A stretch of DNA of 64,000 nucleotides from Todiramphus chloris collaris. Taxonomy: Eukaryota; Chordata; Aves; Coraciiformes; Alcedinidae. The stretch spans positions 1,481,049-1,545,048 of the forward strand of contig JANVCC010000056.1 of the NCBI GenBank assembly GCA_025345505.1, given 5' to 3'. The notes beneath the pieces are model-generated. The model was given only the letters and a program-made list of their open reading frames with translations, had not been told where the DNA came from and ran no database searches. Position numbers and translations under genes: made by a program. Shown here in pieces: positions 41,301 through 52,100 of this stretch. Numbering within the stretch: the stretch's first letter is position 1; every line of letters starts with the position of its first letter.

Positions 41301-43445
41301 TTTGCTTTCAGAACAGTAAAAATAAAATAACCTTCCAGGTTGGATGTCAATTGCTCCTATATCCCACATACTGAATGGAAGCCCTTACCCTCCACTTCAT
41401 CTGGGGGAAGCATCCTGGTTTTGCTTTATCTTCCAAATAATGTGAGTTTCTCCTTTGCTTCATTCATGATGGCATTATCAGGGGCCAAATCAGAGCTGCT
41501 AGCAGAGCTGGACAATTCATAAGTCAATACTTCTCAATTCTGCACCTGCGTGGGGCAAACTGTACAAAGACCGGCTTAGCTGCACTTCCAAAGGATGAGG
41601 TATCCTCCTGAGTCCCCATCATAAAGCAGAAGTCATCACTGGCAGCAGCCAAATATTCCCTGTGTGGCTGAAATTGCCACTAGTACTCCAGGACTCCAAG
41701 ATTTCACCACTGTCAGGAAACTGTAGTGTCATCAGCTGTAGCGGTAACTCTCCTGCCACCTCTGGTGTGAACTACCAGAGTATAACTGGCACAATAAGCT
41801 CCATCTTCAACAGATGCTGCCATGGTTCATAGGTTGATTCTGGGCTATGCAGTTACCATAACAGGGACACCTCAGCTCAAGGACAGGAGCTTTAGGGAAA
41901 AAGGATTCTTCTTTTCATTTCTGCCATTTAATATTGCACTTTATGTGATTTTTCCATGTGCAACCATCAAAGCATATTCTGTCATTCTGTTATGGAAAAA
42001 CACATTATTTGCCTATGAAATTCATCAGCTTCAATGGGCTCCAAAGCCATTACACAAGATGTGAATTTGTCTCTAAGGCAATTCCTCCTCTAGCCCTTTA
42101 ATGACAAATCTACCCATGTATTTTGGCTTCTACTCATGGAAATTAAGCCTTTGAAGTGTTTCTGCACCTGAGAGTCTAAGCAATCTATTTTTCAGATGAG
42201 GACAGATTTCAGATCCATCCTTCTAACTCCACTGTTAAAACAGCCATTAATAGTTAGCTAGATTGTTATTGTAAGCTTCTGTATTTGACTATTAACAGCA
42301 ACTGCATGTGTGTATCAGCTCCAGATAAAACAAACCTACCTAGAGATTGATTTTATGATGCCAAAATGATAAAGTTTTCTAAAAAATGTAGAGTGAATGT
42401 GTAAGCTCTGGAAAACATTAACAAAAATAACTGAGTAACACTCCCTATTCATACCTAATTCCTACTGGCATCAAATTTAGCTGTGTGTACTTTGGACCCA
42501 TTGGAACTGTTACAGTGAAAAGTCTCACTGCACAAGTCCCCTTCGAAACATACAATATTTTTTATTGTGATTAGTCTGTTAAAAAAAAAAAAAAAGTTTT
42601 GTCATCACTGTAGTTCAGGCAGATTCTCCATTGTCTGTTATCTTGTTATATTCATTTATATCAACACAGAGTGGGTGTACAGTAGCCAGCAGTCTGTGTT
42701 AGCAGCATTTTATATTCAGTTTGCACTTACGTAAATGATTGTGCAAGATGTGAGAGACAATCTAGCCTCTGGGAATTATATGTGTTTTTGGGTGTAATCT
42801 TTATGTGTGTAGCCAACACATAAGAATATAAGTTTTAACATGTTACAGTTGCCATCACCCCAAATAAACATAATTAACCAAGCAGCTTTCAGTTGCACTT
42901 ACAGGCAGGATCCAAAATAGCTCATGGTTTGTGGTGGCAGATATATAGGAAATATGAGCCTGTAAGTAATAATATATTGCTCTGTTTTTCATAGCATTGT
43001 TCACCACATTCTCATAATGGTCAGATAAGAAACTCTTCAGGCCAAGAAAGAGTTAGGAAAGTGCATTCCTAAAAAACAGTAAAGCCTAAGTAGTTTTATA
43101 GGTTGCCTCTTTTCAATTCAGAAGAAAACTCTGGTGAATTGTATCACACTTCAACTGAATTAAAATCTGGTTTAAAGAAGCTGGTATCACGATAATCACT
43201 AGGACAGCCCAGTCCAGAATGAAAGTGGTATTAAGCTATGTTTATAATACAGGGCCATGTGTTCCTTCCTTTTTCCACAGAGCCGTAAATGTTGCATATC
43301 CCAATTTACAAGTCAGGGTGTCCCAGAAGAGTTATTAACAATACTGGGGACTAGAAGAAATGGAGGCACCTTACCAGTGTGATTCCCTGAGGGTCTGCCA
43401 AGTGTTGAAAATACTTGACAAGACTCAAAAGCACCATTAAAACCA

Positions 43446-43545
<100 letters not shown>

Positions 43546-43645
43546 NNNNNNNNNNNNNNNNNNNNNNNNNNNNNNNNNNNNNNNNNNNNNNNNNNNNNNN
43601 NNNNNNNNNNNNNNNNNNNNNNNNNNNNNNNNNNNNNNNNNNNNN
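43546..43645. other. Assembly gap (100 N)
   Basis: Exactly 100 N, a conventional placeholder for a gap of unknown size. Confidence 0.99.
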
Positions 43646-45000
43646 TACCCACAAAATTCAGTGTCAATAAAGAGCTTTTCAAATCATCAGACAACTGAGT
43701 CAGGATAGTGGAAGGCCTAAACATTCCCAAGGTGTCTGGGAGGTTTGGGGTGTAAACCACAGTCCTAGGAGGAAGAACAAAGTAAGAACCAAAGAGGTAA
43801 CCCCAGGTGACTTTTTGATGGATGTTTTAATCTCTTGAAGTTTCCCTTGTGGTGATGCACTGCAGGTTTTCAGTACAAGGCAAGGATATCTAAATGCCAG
43901 TGAAAAAAATCTGCTTTCCTCTAAGGCAGTGCTCAGAAACAGCTCAACCAGTTTTGCTGAAACCTTAAACATACACAGCATGAGGCAGATTCCCTCAGAA
44001 CAGAATTTTTTCCACCTGGATGATTTAAATTTGGCAGAATCATAATCAGATGATTATAAGGATGTAGGATGGAAAATGGTAAGCTCCTGCCAGCTCTGCC
44101 TAGAATAATAGTTCACATGTTGTCCACTCCTTTTTAGACCAAGATTTGTCTTGTTCTGTTACATCTAATGAATGCCTTTAAGACTGACCTGCCTTAATGT
44201 TTATTATGGTTGTAACTCATTTAGTAAATCAAATCATGATGATGATGAGGAGGAAGATGTGCAAAGTGAATGTCTAACAGATGAGTTATCTGGAAGACAG
44301 CAGCACTGACTGACATCACCCTGCAACATGCGGTGCCTCTGTCTGGATTTCATGGTGCTAGGAAAATCAAAGAGGTGAACTCCCTCCTATTTCCTCCTTG
44401 GAAGGTTTTCAAGGCTATGGCCTCACCTCTCTTGGAATAGTCTTGAAATATTTTCAATAATGGGAAGGGGTGAAATGGCTGCGGGCTGGATCCTCTTGGA
44501 AAGCACCCTGTAGCATTAGGGATGGCACTCCTGGTAGCTGCTGCGGCTGTTAAAAGATGGACTTTGCTGGATTGCTTACTAATTCTGTACAGCCAAACAC
44601 AGTTATTGCAGCTAGGAATGATTCATCTCTGGTGTAACTCTCCTGAAGGCAGAAGTGTCACAGATGGTGGTATTACAGGTAAACCTCCAATTTTTGAGAG
44701 CAGAAACTGGGCAGGTACCACACACACAAAAAAAAAAAAGGGTTAGGGATAACAGAACCTGAGAAAAAATGAAAAGAGTTCTGTGCTTTGAGACTCATTT
44801 CACTTATAAATCGCAATCTAGTTTATGTATTGCCCGGAATAACCACTCCAGAAATAAGAAATCTTCTGTGGTGTGTTTATTGCAGGTAATCGGGGGTGCG
44901 GTGGAAATAACTCCTCTCATTTGTCGCTGGTTTTGGAAGCATTCATTTCCTGATTTGCCGACATTGGGGGGTGGTGTGTGTTTGATTATTTTATTTTAGT
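43646..45000. other. Intergenic region before the upstream CpG island
   Basis: No gene recognised. The part from about 44770 to 45000 has balanced composition, with homeobox-like and Forkhead-like A/T words, next to the CpG island that follows. Confidence 0.5.
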
Positions 45001-46060
45001 TTAGCGCATTTTCCTGACGACAGCCTGGCGCAGCCCACCTCCCCTCTGCCGCTAGCCGCCCGCTGCCCGCTGCGCATGCCGGCCGTGCCGCTTTCCAGGT
45101 GTTTCACGTTCGCGCCGCCCTGTAAAATCCGCTCACGAACAAGGTGACACATAAACGCTAAATTAAAGCCGTGCTGCTCCCCCTCCCCCGGGCTGGGGGC
45201 GAGGGAGACCCGGCCACCCGCAGCCTGGGCCGTGCAGCCGGGCCCCGACGCCGCCTCCGCGGCTCTCCGCGGCTCTCCGCGAGGCTGCCGGCTCCCCGCA
45301 GCTCAGGATGGGAAACGGCGGCGGCCGGCGGCAGGCTCCTGAGCCCCACTGGAGCTCGTGGGCTGCCCATTCCCTCCGGTACGGGCTTTTCCCCTCGCCA
45401 CACGAAGCACCCGTGGGACGCCGACCGTGAGGAAAGCTGCTCTGGCTCCACGCAGGACGGGGGCTGGACGGGGATGGAAACAGGCTCAAAGAAGCTGATG
45501 AGCGTGTCCGGGCCAAATCTGTATCACAAGCCTGCCAGGGCTGTCGTTTACAGCACGTCCTGCGAGGCCGCCCTGGCAGCATCCCTCGGGGGTCATTTGG
45601 GAGGCGGCCGGCAGCGGCCGATGGCTTCTCCCGAGGAGCCGGCCCGACCCCGTCCCCGCCAGGCCCCGGTTTGGGGCGCGCAGGAAGCAGCGTGTCTGCA
45701 GCCACCGTCCCCGGCCTGAGCCGCAATCTCTGTTCGCCCCGTTGGGAGCGGGTCCCGGGCGGCGGCGGGGAAGCCTGGAGTCGCCCCAGGCCCTACCGGA
45801 GGGGGTGGCAGCGAGGCCGCCTGGAAAAAGTGGGGTCCCCGATTCTTTTTTTCTTACTTTTTTTTTTTTCCCCCTTGAGCTCAGAACTCCTCGAAGACGG
45901 AGGATTTCACGGAAAGCGAAGGGGAGGACAGGGCCCCGAAGTTATTACACAAAATAATGAGTTCTCCAGCCGATCCCTTCGGGCCGAGCTAGTGCCAGTG
46001 CGGGGATGCACACATCCACATCCCGCCCCGCCGCCCCCCGAAATCCCCAGATTAATAAGA
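45000..46060. promoter_or_regulatory. Detached CpG island about 2.7 kb upstream of HHEX
   Basis: CpG-dense sequence clearly separated from the HHEX promoter island by about 1.5 kb of AT-rich DNA. It starts with an NRF1-like TGCGCATGC (45071-45079). It may be a promoter for a non-coding transcript or part of a Polycomb-type CpG domain around HHEX. The long open frames on both strands (up to 191 codons) are composition artefacts with no domain. Confidence 0.55.
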
Positions 46061-46399
46061 AAACTTGAGGGCGTTTCAAGTGCATTCCAAGAAAACCAAT
46101 GTGAATGTTTTGGTTTTTTAATCGGGAGTGTATTTTCCTTTACTCTGTCCCTCCTCAGATATTTTTCAGATAAATTGCAGAGTTTTCCAAAAGGAAACTT
46201 GAGAATAATTAATAGAAATATTAAAGCACTGTCTTGCTTGTATTGATCTTGTGGTGTCTACAGCACCTTACTTTAAATGCCCGTTAGACGGTAAAATCCA
46301 GTCAAAACTGTTTTCATCGCAGCAATATTGGTAATAATGTATTTTATCTGAAGCTACATTATCTCCCTCACAACAGAAACTACAAACAAAATGTATGTT

Positions 46400-46860
46400 C
46401 CAAAAGAAAGGGAAAAGGTTTTATTTAATCCAGAAAATAATTAAAATCTCATGTATTTTTATTGGGTTTAGTATCCAGCAGAGTGAAAATATTGAAACTC
46501 CGAGACCCCTTGCATTAAAAAGTCACAACTGTTCTATTTTATTAGTTCTGACTGTGTGAAAAAAATTATAAGGACAACATTGAAAAAATCCGGGTTTTAG
46601 AGCCCCGAATGGCCATAAAAAACAATAAAATCAACTATAAAACCTGCACTAGTGATATTAAAAAATTATGTAGTTCAATAAATGTGACATTTCATGAATG
46701 CGGATTTAATAGTCTCCAACCCGTGGAAGAAGGAAGGCTAAGGTCTAACAATTGAATTTGAAAGGGGCGGTGCTGTAGAACTGCAAAATTAAGTGCTTCA
46801 TTTTTCTTGTTAGGGATTATGCAGTGGTAGTGGAATGTAATAACCGTGCCATTAAAACTT
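46400..46860. promoter_or_regulatory. Candidate enhancer: AT-rich block with HOX/CDX-like words
   Basis: Within this block GCCATAAAA (46612-46620), CAATAAAATC (46623-46632) and ACTATAAAAC lie within about 35 bases, with further TTAAT/ATTAAA cores around them. The low-complexity yet non-repetitive composition between two CpG islands resembles conserved non-coding elements near developmental genes. Conservation is not tested. Confidence 0.35.
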
Positions 46861-46954
46861 CCTTTTAACAAGACCTATTGCTTGTATAAAAGTCAGAAAA
46901 GAATAATCTCTTCCTCTATTTATTTGTTTCCCAATAATACAGCAAAACATGGTT

Positions 46955-47030
46955 TTTTGTTTGTTTTGAGGTTTGGGGTGGGTTTTTTTTGTTTGTTTGT
47001 TTTTTGGTTGGTTTTTTTTTTTTCGCTTAA
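46955..47030. repeat. G/T-only tract upstream of HHEX
   Basis: A run of T blocks with interspersed G on the plus strand. A partly complementary A/C tract lies at 47352-47393, so the two could pair as an imperfect inverted repeat. Confidence 0.6.
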
Positions 47031-47559
47031 ACTTGTTCTCAGGATTTTTAATCCACAGCTTGTAAAATATTGTGGGGGCCCTCCAAACTGCTGCCTCGTA
47101 TCATGCACGTCGTTATTCCAGAGGGCAACGGGTCATCGGTTTACTGTACATTTATTAAGTAAATCAAGCTGCAAATCCAACACTTCCAGATGAAAACATT
47201 AGCTAAACCCCTTGGAAAAAGCAATGCCTGAGAGACTGAGCACAGAGAGAAAAAATAATCAAAACTGTCAGCTCACTTTACGTGTACCTGATATTTACAA
47301 GACACAAGACTACTCTTTAAAGGTGAGTTTTGGCATTTGTTAACAACGTACAGAGAAAAAAAACCCCACCAAACCAACAACCAAACCCAACTTTCCTATG
47401 TTATTAAAAATATATATATTTCCATTTCACCAACACCCTTTCGTCTTGCTCTGAGACTCTTAGTTATTAAGATCTTCGTGGATTTGAACTGGAGACCTTT
47501 TATTAAAAAAAAAAAAAAAAAAGAAGTGAACCCAGCCCCGGCCATCCCTTAACAGCTTC

Positions 47560-48786
47560 CCCTGCTCACTGTCAGCTTCGGGGCGTGGGAGGGGGACGGG
47601 GGACGGGGGACAGGCGACGCGGCGCAGGCCGCGGACACTCGGGGGACACCTGCCGCCTCCGCTCCCACCGAGGGGGAGAAGGCGGCGCCACGCGCTGCCA
47701 TCGGGGCGAGTCCTCGGGTGGGTGACGCGGCACGGGCAGAGAGAGGGTCGCTGCCCCCCCTCCCGCTCTGCTCTGGCGCTCGGCGAGGAGCTGGGAGCGG
47801 GAGCCGGCGGCGCCCGGACGGAGAGGACGTCCCACGCCGGGGGCGGTGGAGCACCCGGCGGGTTTTTAAAAATTAAATCGATGGTGCCAGGTGGCGCTGC
47901 GTGGGCCGCATTCCCCTGGGGGGGTGTCGGGGAGCGGGTGCTCTGCGACTCGCACTGCCCTTCTGGGCCGGCCGGCCGCCCCCGCTGCCCCTCTGTGACG
48001 GTCGTCGGTGCCCGGAGAGGCGCAGAGCAGGAAATCGCGCCGCGCGGCTCGGAAGCCCTCCGGGCTCTCGGCCCTGTCCTAGGGGACGGGGCAGGAGTGT
48101 ACGCGGCACCGTCGCTGTCCTCCTACGCGCGGCCTCCGCTCCGTCGACTCGCTCTTTACCGCTCCGCACAGCCAGGCAGAGGACCCACGGGGCCTTTCCA
48201 AAGACCTCTGGAGCACGGCGAGCTCCACTTCCTCGCGAGGCCGGGCCACGCTGTAGGGGGTTAGCGCTCTCCCCTGCGGGGAAGCCCGAAATCCAGATGA
48301 CGCTGTGCCGTGCGCGGGTAGAGAAGCGGGAGCCGGTGGGCACGGTGCCGATCCCCCTGCCCAGTGCCGCCGGACCCCCGCTCCGTACCCTCGCCCCCCC
48401 CGTGCGGCGGTGCCGTGCCCACGCCCGGGTGGTGCCGTCGGGGCCCGGGCGTGCTGCAGGTCACGGCCCGGTGCCTGAGCTCCCCGGGGCTGCGGCGCTG
48501 GTTGATTGGCGCCGCGGGGAGTTTGCTCCGGGAGGCGGGGGGAGTGTTTGCCGGCGGGGGGTGGTTTCCCCCTTCCCTGGCCGGGCTCATTGGCTAGACG
48601 GAGCCGTGGCAGGAAGGGGACAGAGACCACGCGGGCTCCGCCCCGCGCCAATAGAAACCTATCGAAGGGTAACCCGAGCCCAGAGAAACCCGCGGCGGCG
48701 GTGCCAGCACCCAGCCGCCGCGGTCGGGACCGGCTTTCCACAGGGGCGGCCGGGGGCGCGGGGGGTGCGCGGGTGGCGGCCGCGCC
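47560..48786 (+). promoter_or_regulatory. HHEX: HHEX promoter and 5'UTR CpG island
   Basis: A dense CpG island that continues into exon 1 and intron 1 (to about 49680). The proximal promoter has two inverted CCAAT boxes (ATTGG at 48505-48509 and 48589-48593) and one direct CCAAT at 48648-48652, followed by ATAGAAA. No canonical TATA box is seen. The start site is probably between about 48660 and 48720 (inference). A 424-codon plus-strand frame through this region is out of frame with HHEX and low-complexity. Confidence 0.75.
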
Positions 48787-49171
48787 ATGCAGTACCAGCC
48801 GCCGGGCGCGGCGCCGGCGGCGGCGGCCCTGGGCGTCGGCGTCCCGCTGTACGCGCCCACGCCGCTGCTCCAGCCCGCGCACCCCACGCCCTTCTACATC
48901 GAGGACATCCTGGGCCGCGGCCCTGCCGCCGCCCCGGCCTCCCACTCCCTGCCCGCCCCGCCGACGCCGACGCTGCCGTCGCCCAACTCCTCCTTCACCA
49001 GCCTGGTGTCCCCATACCGGACCCCTATCTACGAGCCGACCCCCATCCACCCGGCCTTCTCCCACCACCTCGCCGCCACCTACGGCACCGGCGCCTACGC
49101 CGGGCCCCTCTACTCCTTCCCTCGCGCCGTTGGCGACTACACGCACGCCCTGATCCGGCAGGACCCCCTCG
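48787..49171 (+). CDS. HHEX: HHEX exon 1
   Basis: Residues 1-129: Pro-rich repression domain with the eh1-like motif at 36-42 and the conserved block YEPTPIHPAFSHHLAATYG. The donor is TCG|GTAAGC, splitting Gly129 in phase 1. The frame stays open about 500 bases into intron 1 because of GC content. Confidence 0.97.
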
Positions 49172-52100
49172 GTAAGCCATGTCCCCCCCTGCCCTCCCCG
49201 ACTGCTGCCGCGCTGCTCCCATCCCGTCCCGTTCCCCCGTCAGGGGCTGGGGGGGGGGGGGGAGAAATGGGAAGTGCCTGGAATCATCCCCCCTTTGCCG
49301 CCTGCCGCGCCGCCTCTCTGCGCTCACCGTGTCCGTCCAGCCCCCGTCTGATTTACAGTAAATTAAGAGACAAGACGCACTCCGGCGCTGGCAGCGAGAC
49401 CACAGTGCGCGGCCACGGTGACTCAGATTTGTTTTCCTTCAACCAAGTGACTCTGAGAGTGTCCTTAGTAATGTCGCGTGTGGTTTTGGTGGGGAGTTTT
49501 AATTGTGCTGGGAGATCGCATGGCAGATCTCAGGCTTTTCCTGCGGATGACTTGAAAAACAGCTGGGGGGAAGGCTCCGCTCGCCGGGGCCTCTGCGGCT
49601 CCCCGGCGGAACGGGACGGGTCGGGCCGGGCCGGGCCGGGGCCCCTCCGACCCTTTCGCACCCTCGGCTGAGGGAAGTGTCCCCGCTGCGGGGGCTGATC
49701 CCCGCGCCCGGGCTGCAGCACTTGTTCTTAGCGATTGCAAAACTGGACCTGACTCACCACATTCGTGCAGTGAAAGAGGCTGACCCTTTCCGTTCATACA
49801 GGAAACCTTGAGCTCTCGATAGGAGTAAATCTGGTTTCAGAAGCTGTTAAGTGTTTTCCTGGCTGCCTGAAGCAGATTCTTCCCCGGGAGTCGTGCACAT
49901 TGCTGATTACTTTATCGACATCCTCAATACAGACAAATTCAGGAAACACTCGACTTCTGATAGCCGGGATCCGTTTTTCTGATATTGTTCATTTCCTCTG
50001 TGTGGGATGTGACTTTATGACAGCTAAAATAACCAGTTGCTTCCTATTTTTTGAGCCTGTTTTGCACGAGAATTACTAAAGCCTGACGCAAGCAAAATCT
50101 TGAAAAACAATGCAGCAAATTTCAAAGGGTGCAGGCCGCAAGACAGAAAGACAGCGTGACTCAGTGGTAGTGGCCAGAGCCTCCCGCCCCGGGACGCGGC
50201 TGCCGCTCCGCAGCGGGTCTGGCTCCCCGGCGTGCCGCTGCCTGCACCGCTTCGCCCCGCACCGCTGCCTCCGGCCCGGGGCTGGGACGGGTGGACACCC
50301 CGCGCCCACGGGCAGGCAAGGCCCCAGACGAGTGGGGGGGTTTAGGGGAGCTTCTTGCCCAAAGCGGGTGTGTGCCCCGTGCCCTCGTGTTGGCGCGTCC
50401 CCCCCGCCCAGCCCTACAATGTCTCCGCTTTACTCGGGGACTCGGGCACTAATACAGAGAAGGGGAGACGGTGTCTTTGGGACATCGTAGTGAAAGAGCA
50501 GAATGAAGCAATTTCTTTTTTCTTTTTTTTTTTTTTTTTTTCTTTTTCTTACTCTCTTTTCTTTGCGAGATAGACCAACAGGAAACACATTGACGGAAAT
50601 GTTGCCAAAGCCCGTAGAGTGGCTTTTACTGGTCTCTCTCTTCGGCGGAGGTGAAAATCAAAGCAGGCGAAAGATCAGACTAGGAACTGGGGGACATAAA
50701 ATCAGGCAAAGGAAATCAGCGGGGCCTGCAACCGGCGCGTCTCCAGGCCCAGGCTCGGGCCGAGGCTTCCCCGGGCACGCGTGTCCGCGGCCGTCCGGTG
50801 ACCCTCGGCGCTATGCCTCTCTTTAAAGGGAAGCCGCTGCTCTGGAGCCCCTTCATTCAGCGACCACTGCACAAGAGGAAAGGGGGGCAGGTCCGCTTTT
50901 CGAATGACCAGACCATCGAGCTGGAGAAGAAGTTCGAGACGCAGAAATACCTCTCCCCGCCAGAGAGGAAGCGCCTGGCCAAGATGCTGCAGCTCAGCGA
51001 GAGGCAGGTGAGGCCGTGTCCAAGCCCTGGGACACCGCATCCCATCCCCGGGCAGCCCCCGGCGCCTGCGGTAGCGGCCCCACTCCGGGCCGCGCTACGC
51101 GGGTGCTGTCGGCTCACCGCTCTCGGGGACTCGTCCGGATCGGGGGAGCGGGGCTGAGTCTTGCTTTCTGTTTGTGGCTTGGGTAAGGCATTTAACTGCC
51201 TCGAAGACTACTCCGTGCCTTCTCTCGTTGTCGTTGCTCAGGTCAAAACGTGGTTTCAGAATCGCAGAGCCAAATGGAGGCGTCTAAAGCAGGTACGGGG
51301 ATGTTTTCGTTTCTATAGAAATCAGTATTTTAATTGTCTTATCTTACACCATGCTCGCCTATTCCAGGTTGTATGCAGAAGTCATCTGAAAGGCTGTTTA
51401 ACCTCTTCACCTTGATTAAAAAGACAAATAGTCATGCTGGAATCCATGAGGGCTCGTTCAGGCAGCACTAACGTTAAAAGCTCCTAATGTAGTTCCTATA
51501 TCAATTATGCCTGGCTTTCACACAGTGCCTATTAAAACTCCACGCTAATTGTTTTGTAAACCCATATGTTGTTTAGCCAATTAACATGGAGAAGATAAGT
51601 AATTGTCAGTAAATTACTTAAGCAGTTGTTTTGGAGAAGAATATTTACCAGTCTTTTAAATCGCGCCCTTTATTAATAAACACAAGTCGATTTATTCTGC
51701 AAATGTTGAGAGAGGTGGGTACAGATGCCTTGTTTGTTTCAAGGACCTGCCTGGAAATTTGAGTAGCTTTTACTTTTCCTTTAGAAATAGTTACAGTGTA
51801 TGAGGTTGAAGCAGTTTCCCTTCCCATAGAAACTGTGCTCAAGCAGATAATTTTATTTTTATTTCCAATCCTGCCTCGCTTGGCCAGATCGAGGCCTCTT
51901 GGCTCAAAAATTTGTGAAAAATCTCTCCATTGTGTCCTGAGTCCAGCTTCAGTGTGACATGGACAGCCAAGTTTTACTGTTAAATCACCCTTTAATATAA
52001 AAATAATCAGAAAAGAAACCTAATCACAGTGCCACGCTCTAGATGTGTCTGTCCTGTGACCTTCCCCTGGGTTTAACCTGTACTTGAGTTTCTTTTGGAA

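Noticed and set aside
45163-46246. Overlapping long open frames (182-191 codons) in the orphan CpG island
   Set aside because: Both strands are open at once with low-complexity composition, the signature of CpG-island artefacts.
47901-49175. 424-codon plus-strand open frame overlapping HHEX exon 1
   Set aside because: Out of frame with HHEX; Arg/Pro/Ala-rich translation of GC-rich DNA; HHEX itself is unambiguous in another frame.
48787-49671. HHEX intron 1 retention as a 294-aa protein
   Set aside because: The frame remains open because of GC content. A strong donor GTAAGC at 49172 and a frame-matching exon 2 make normal splicing far more likely.
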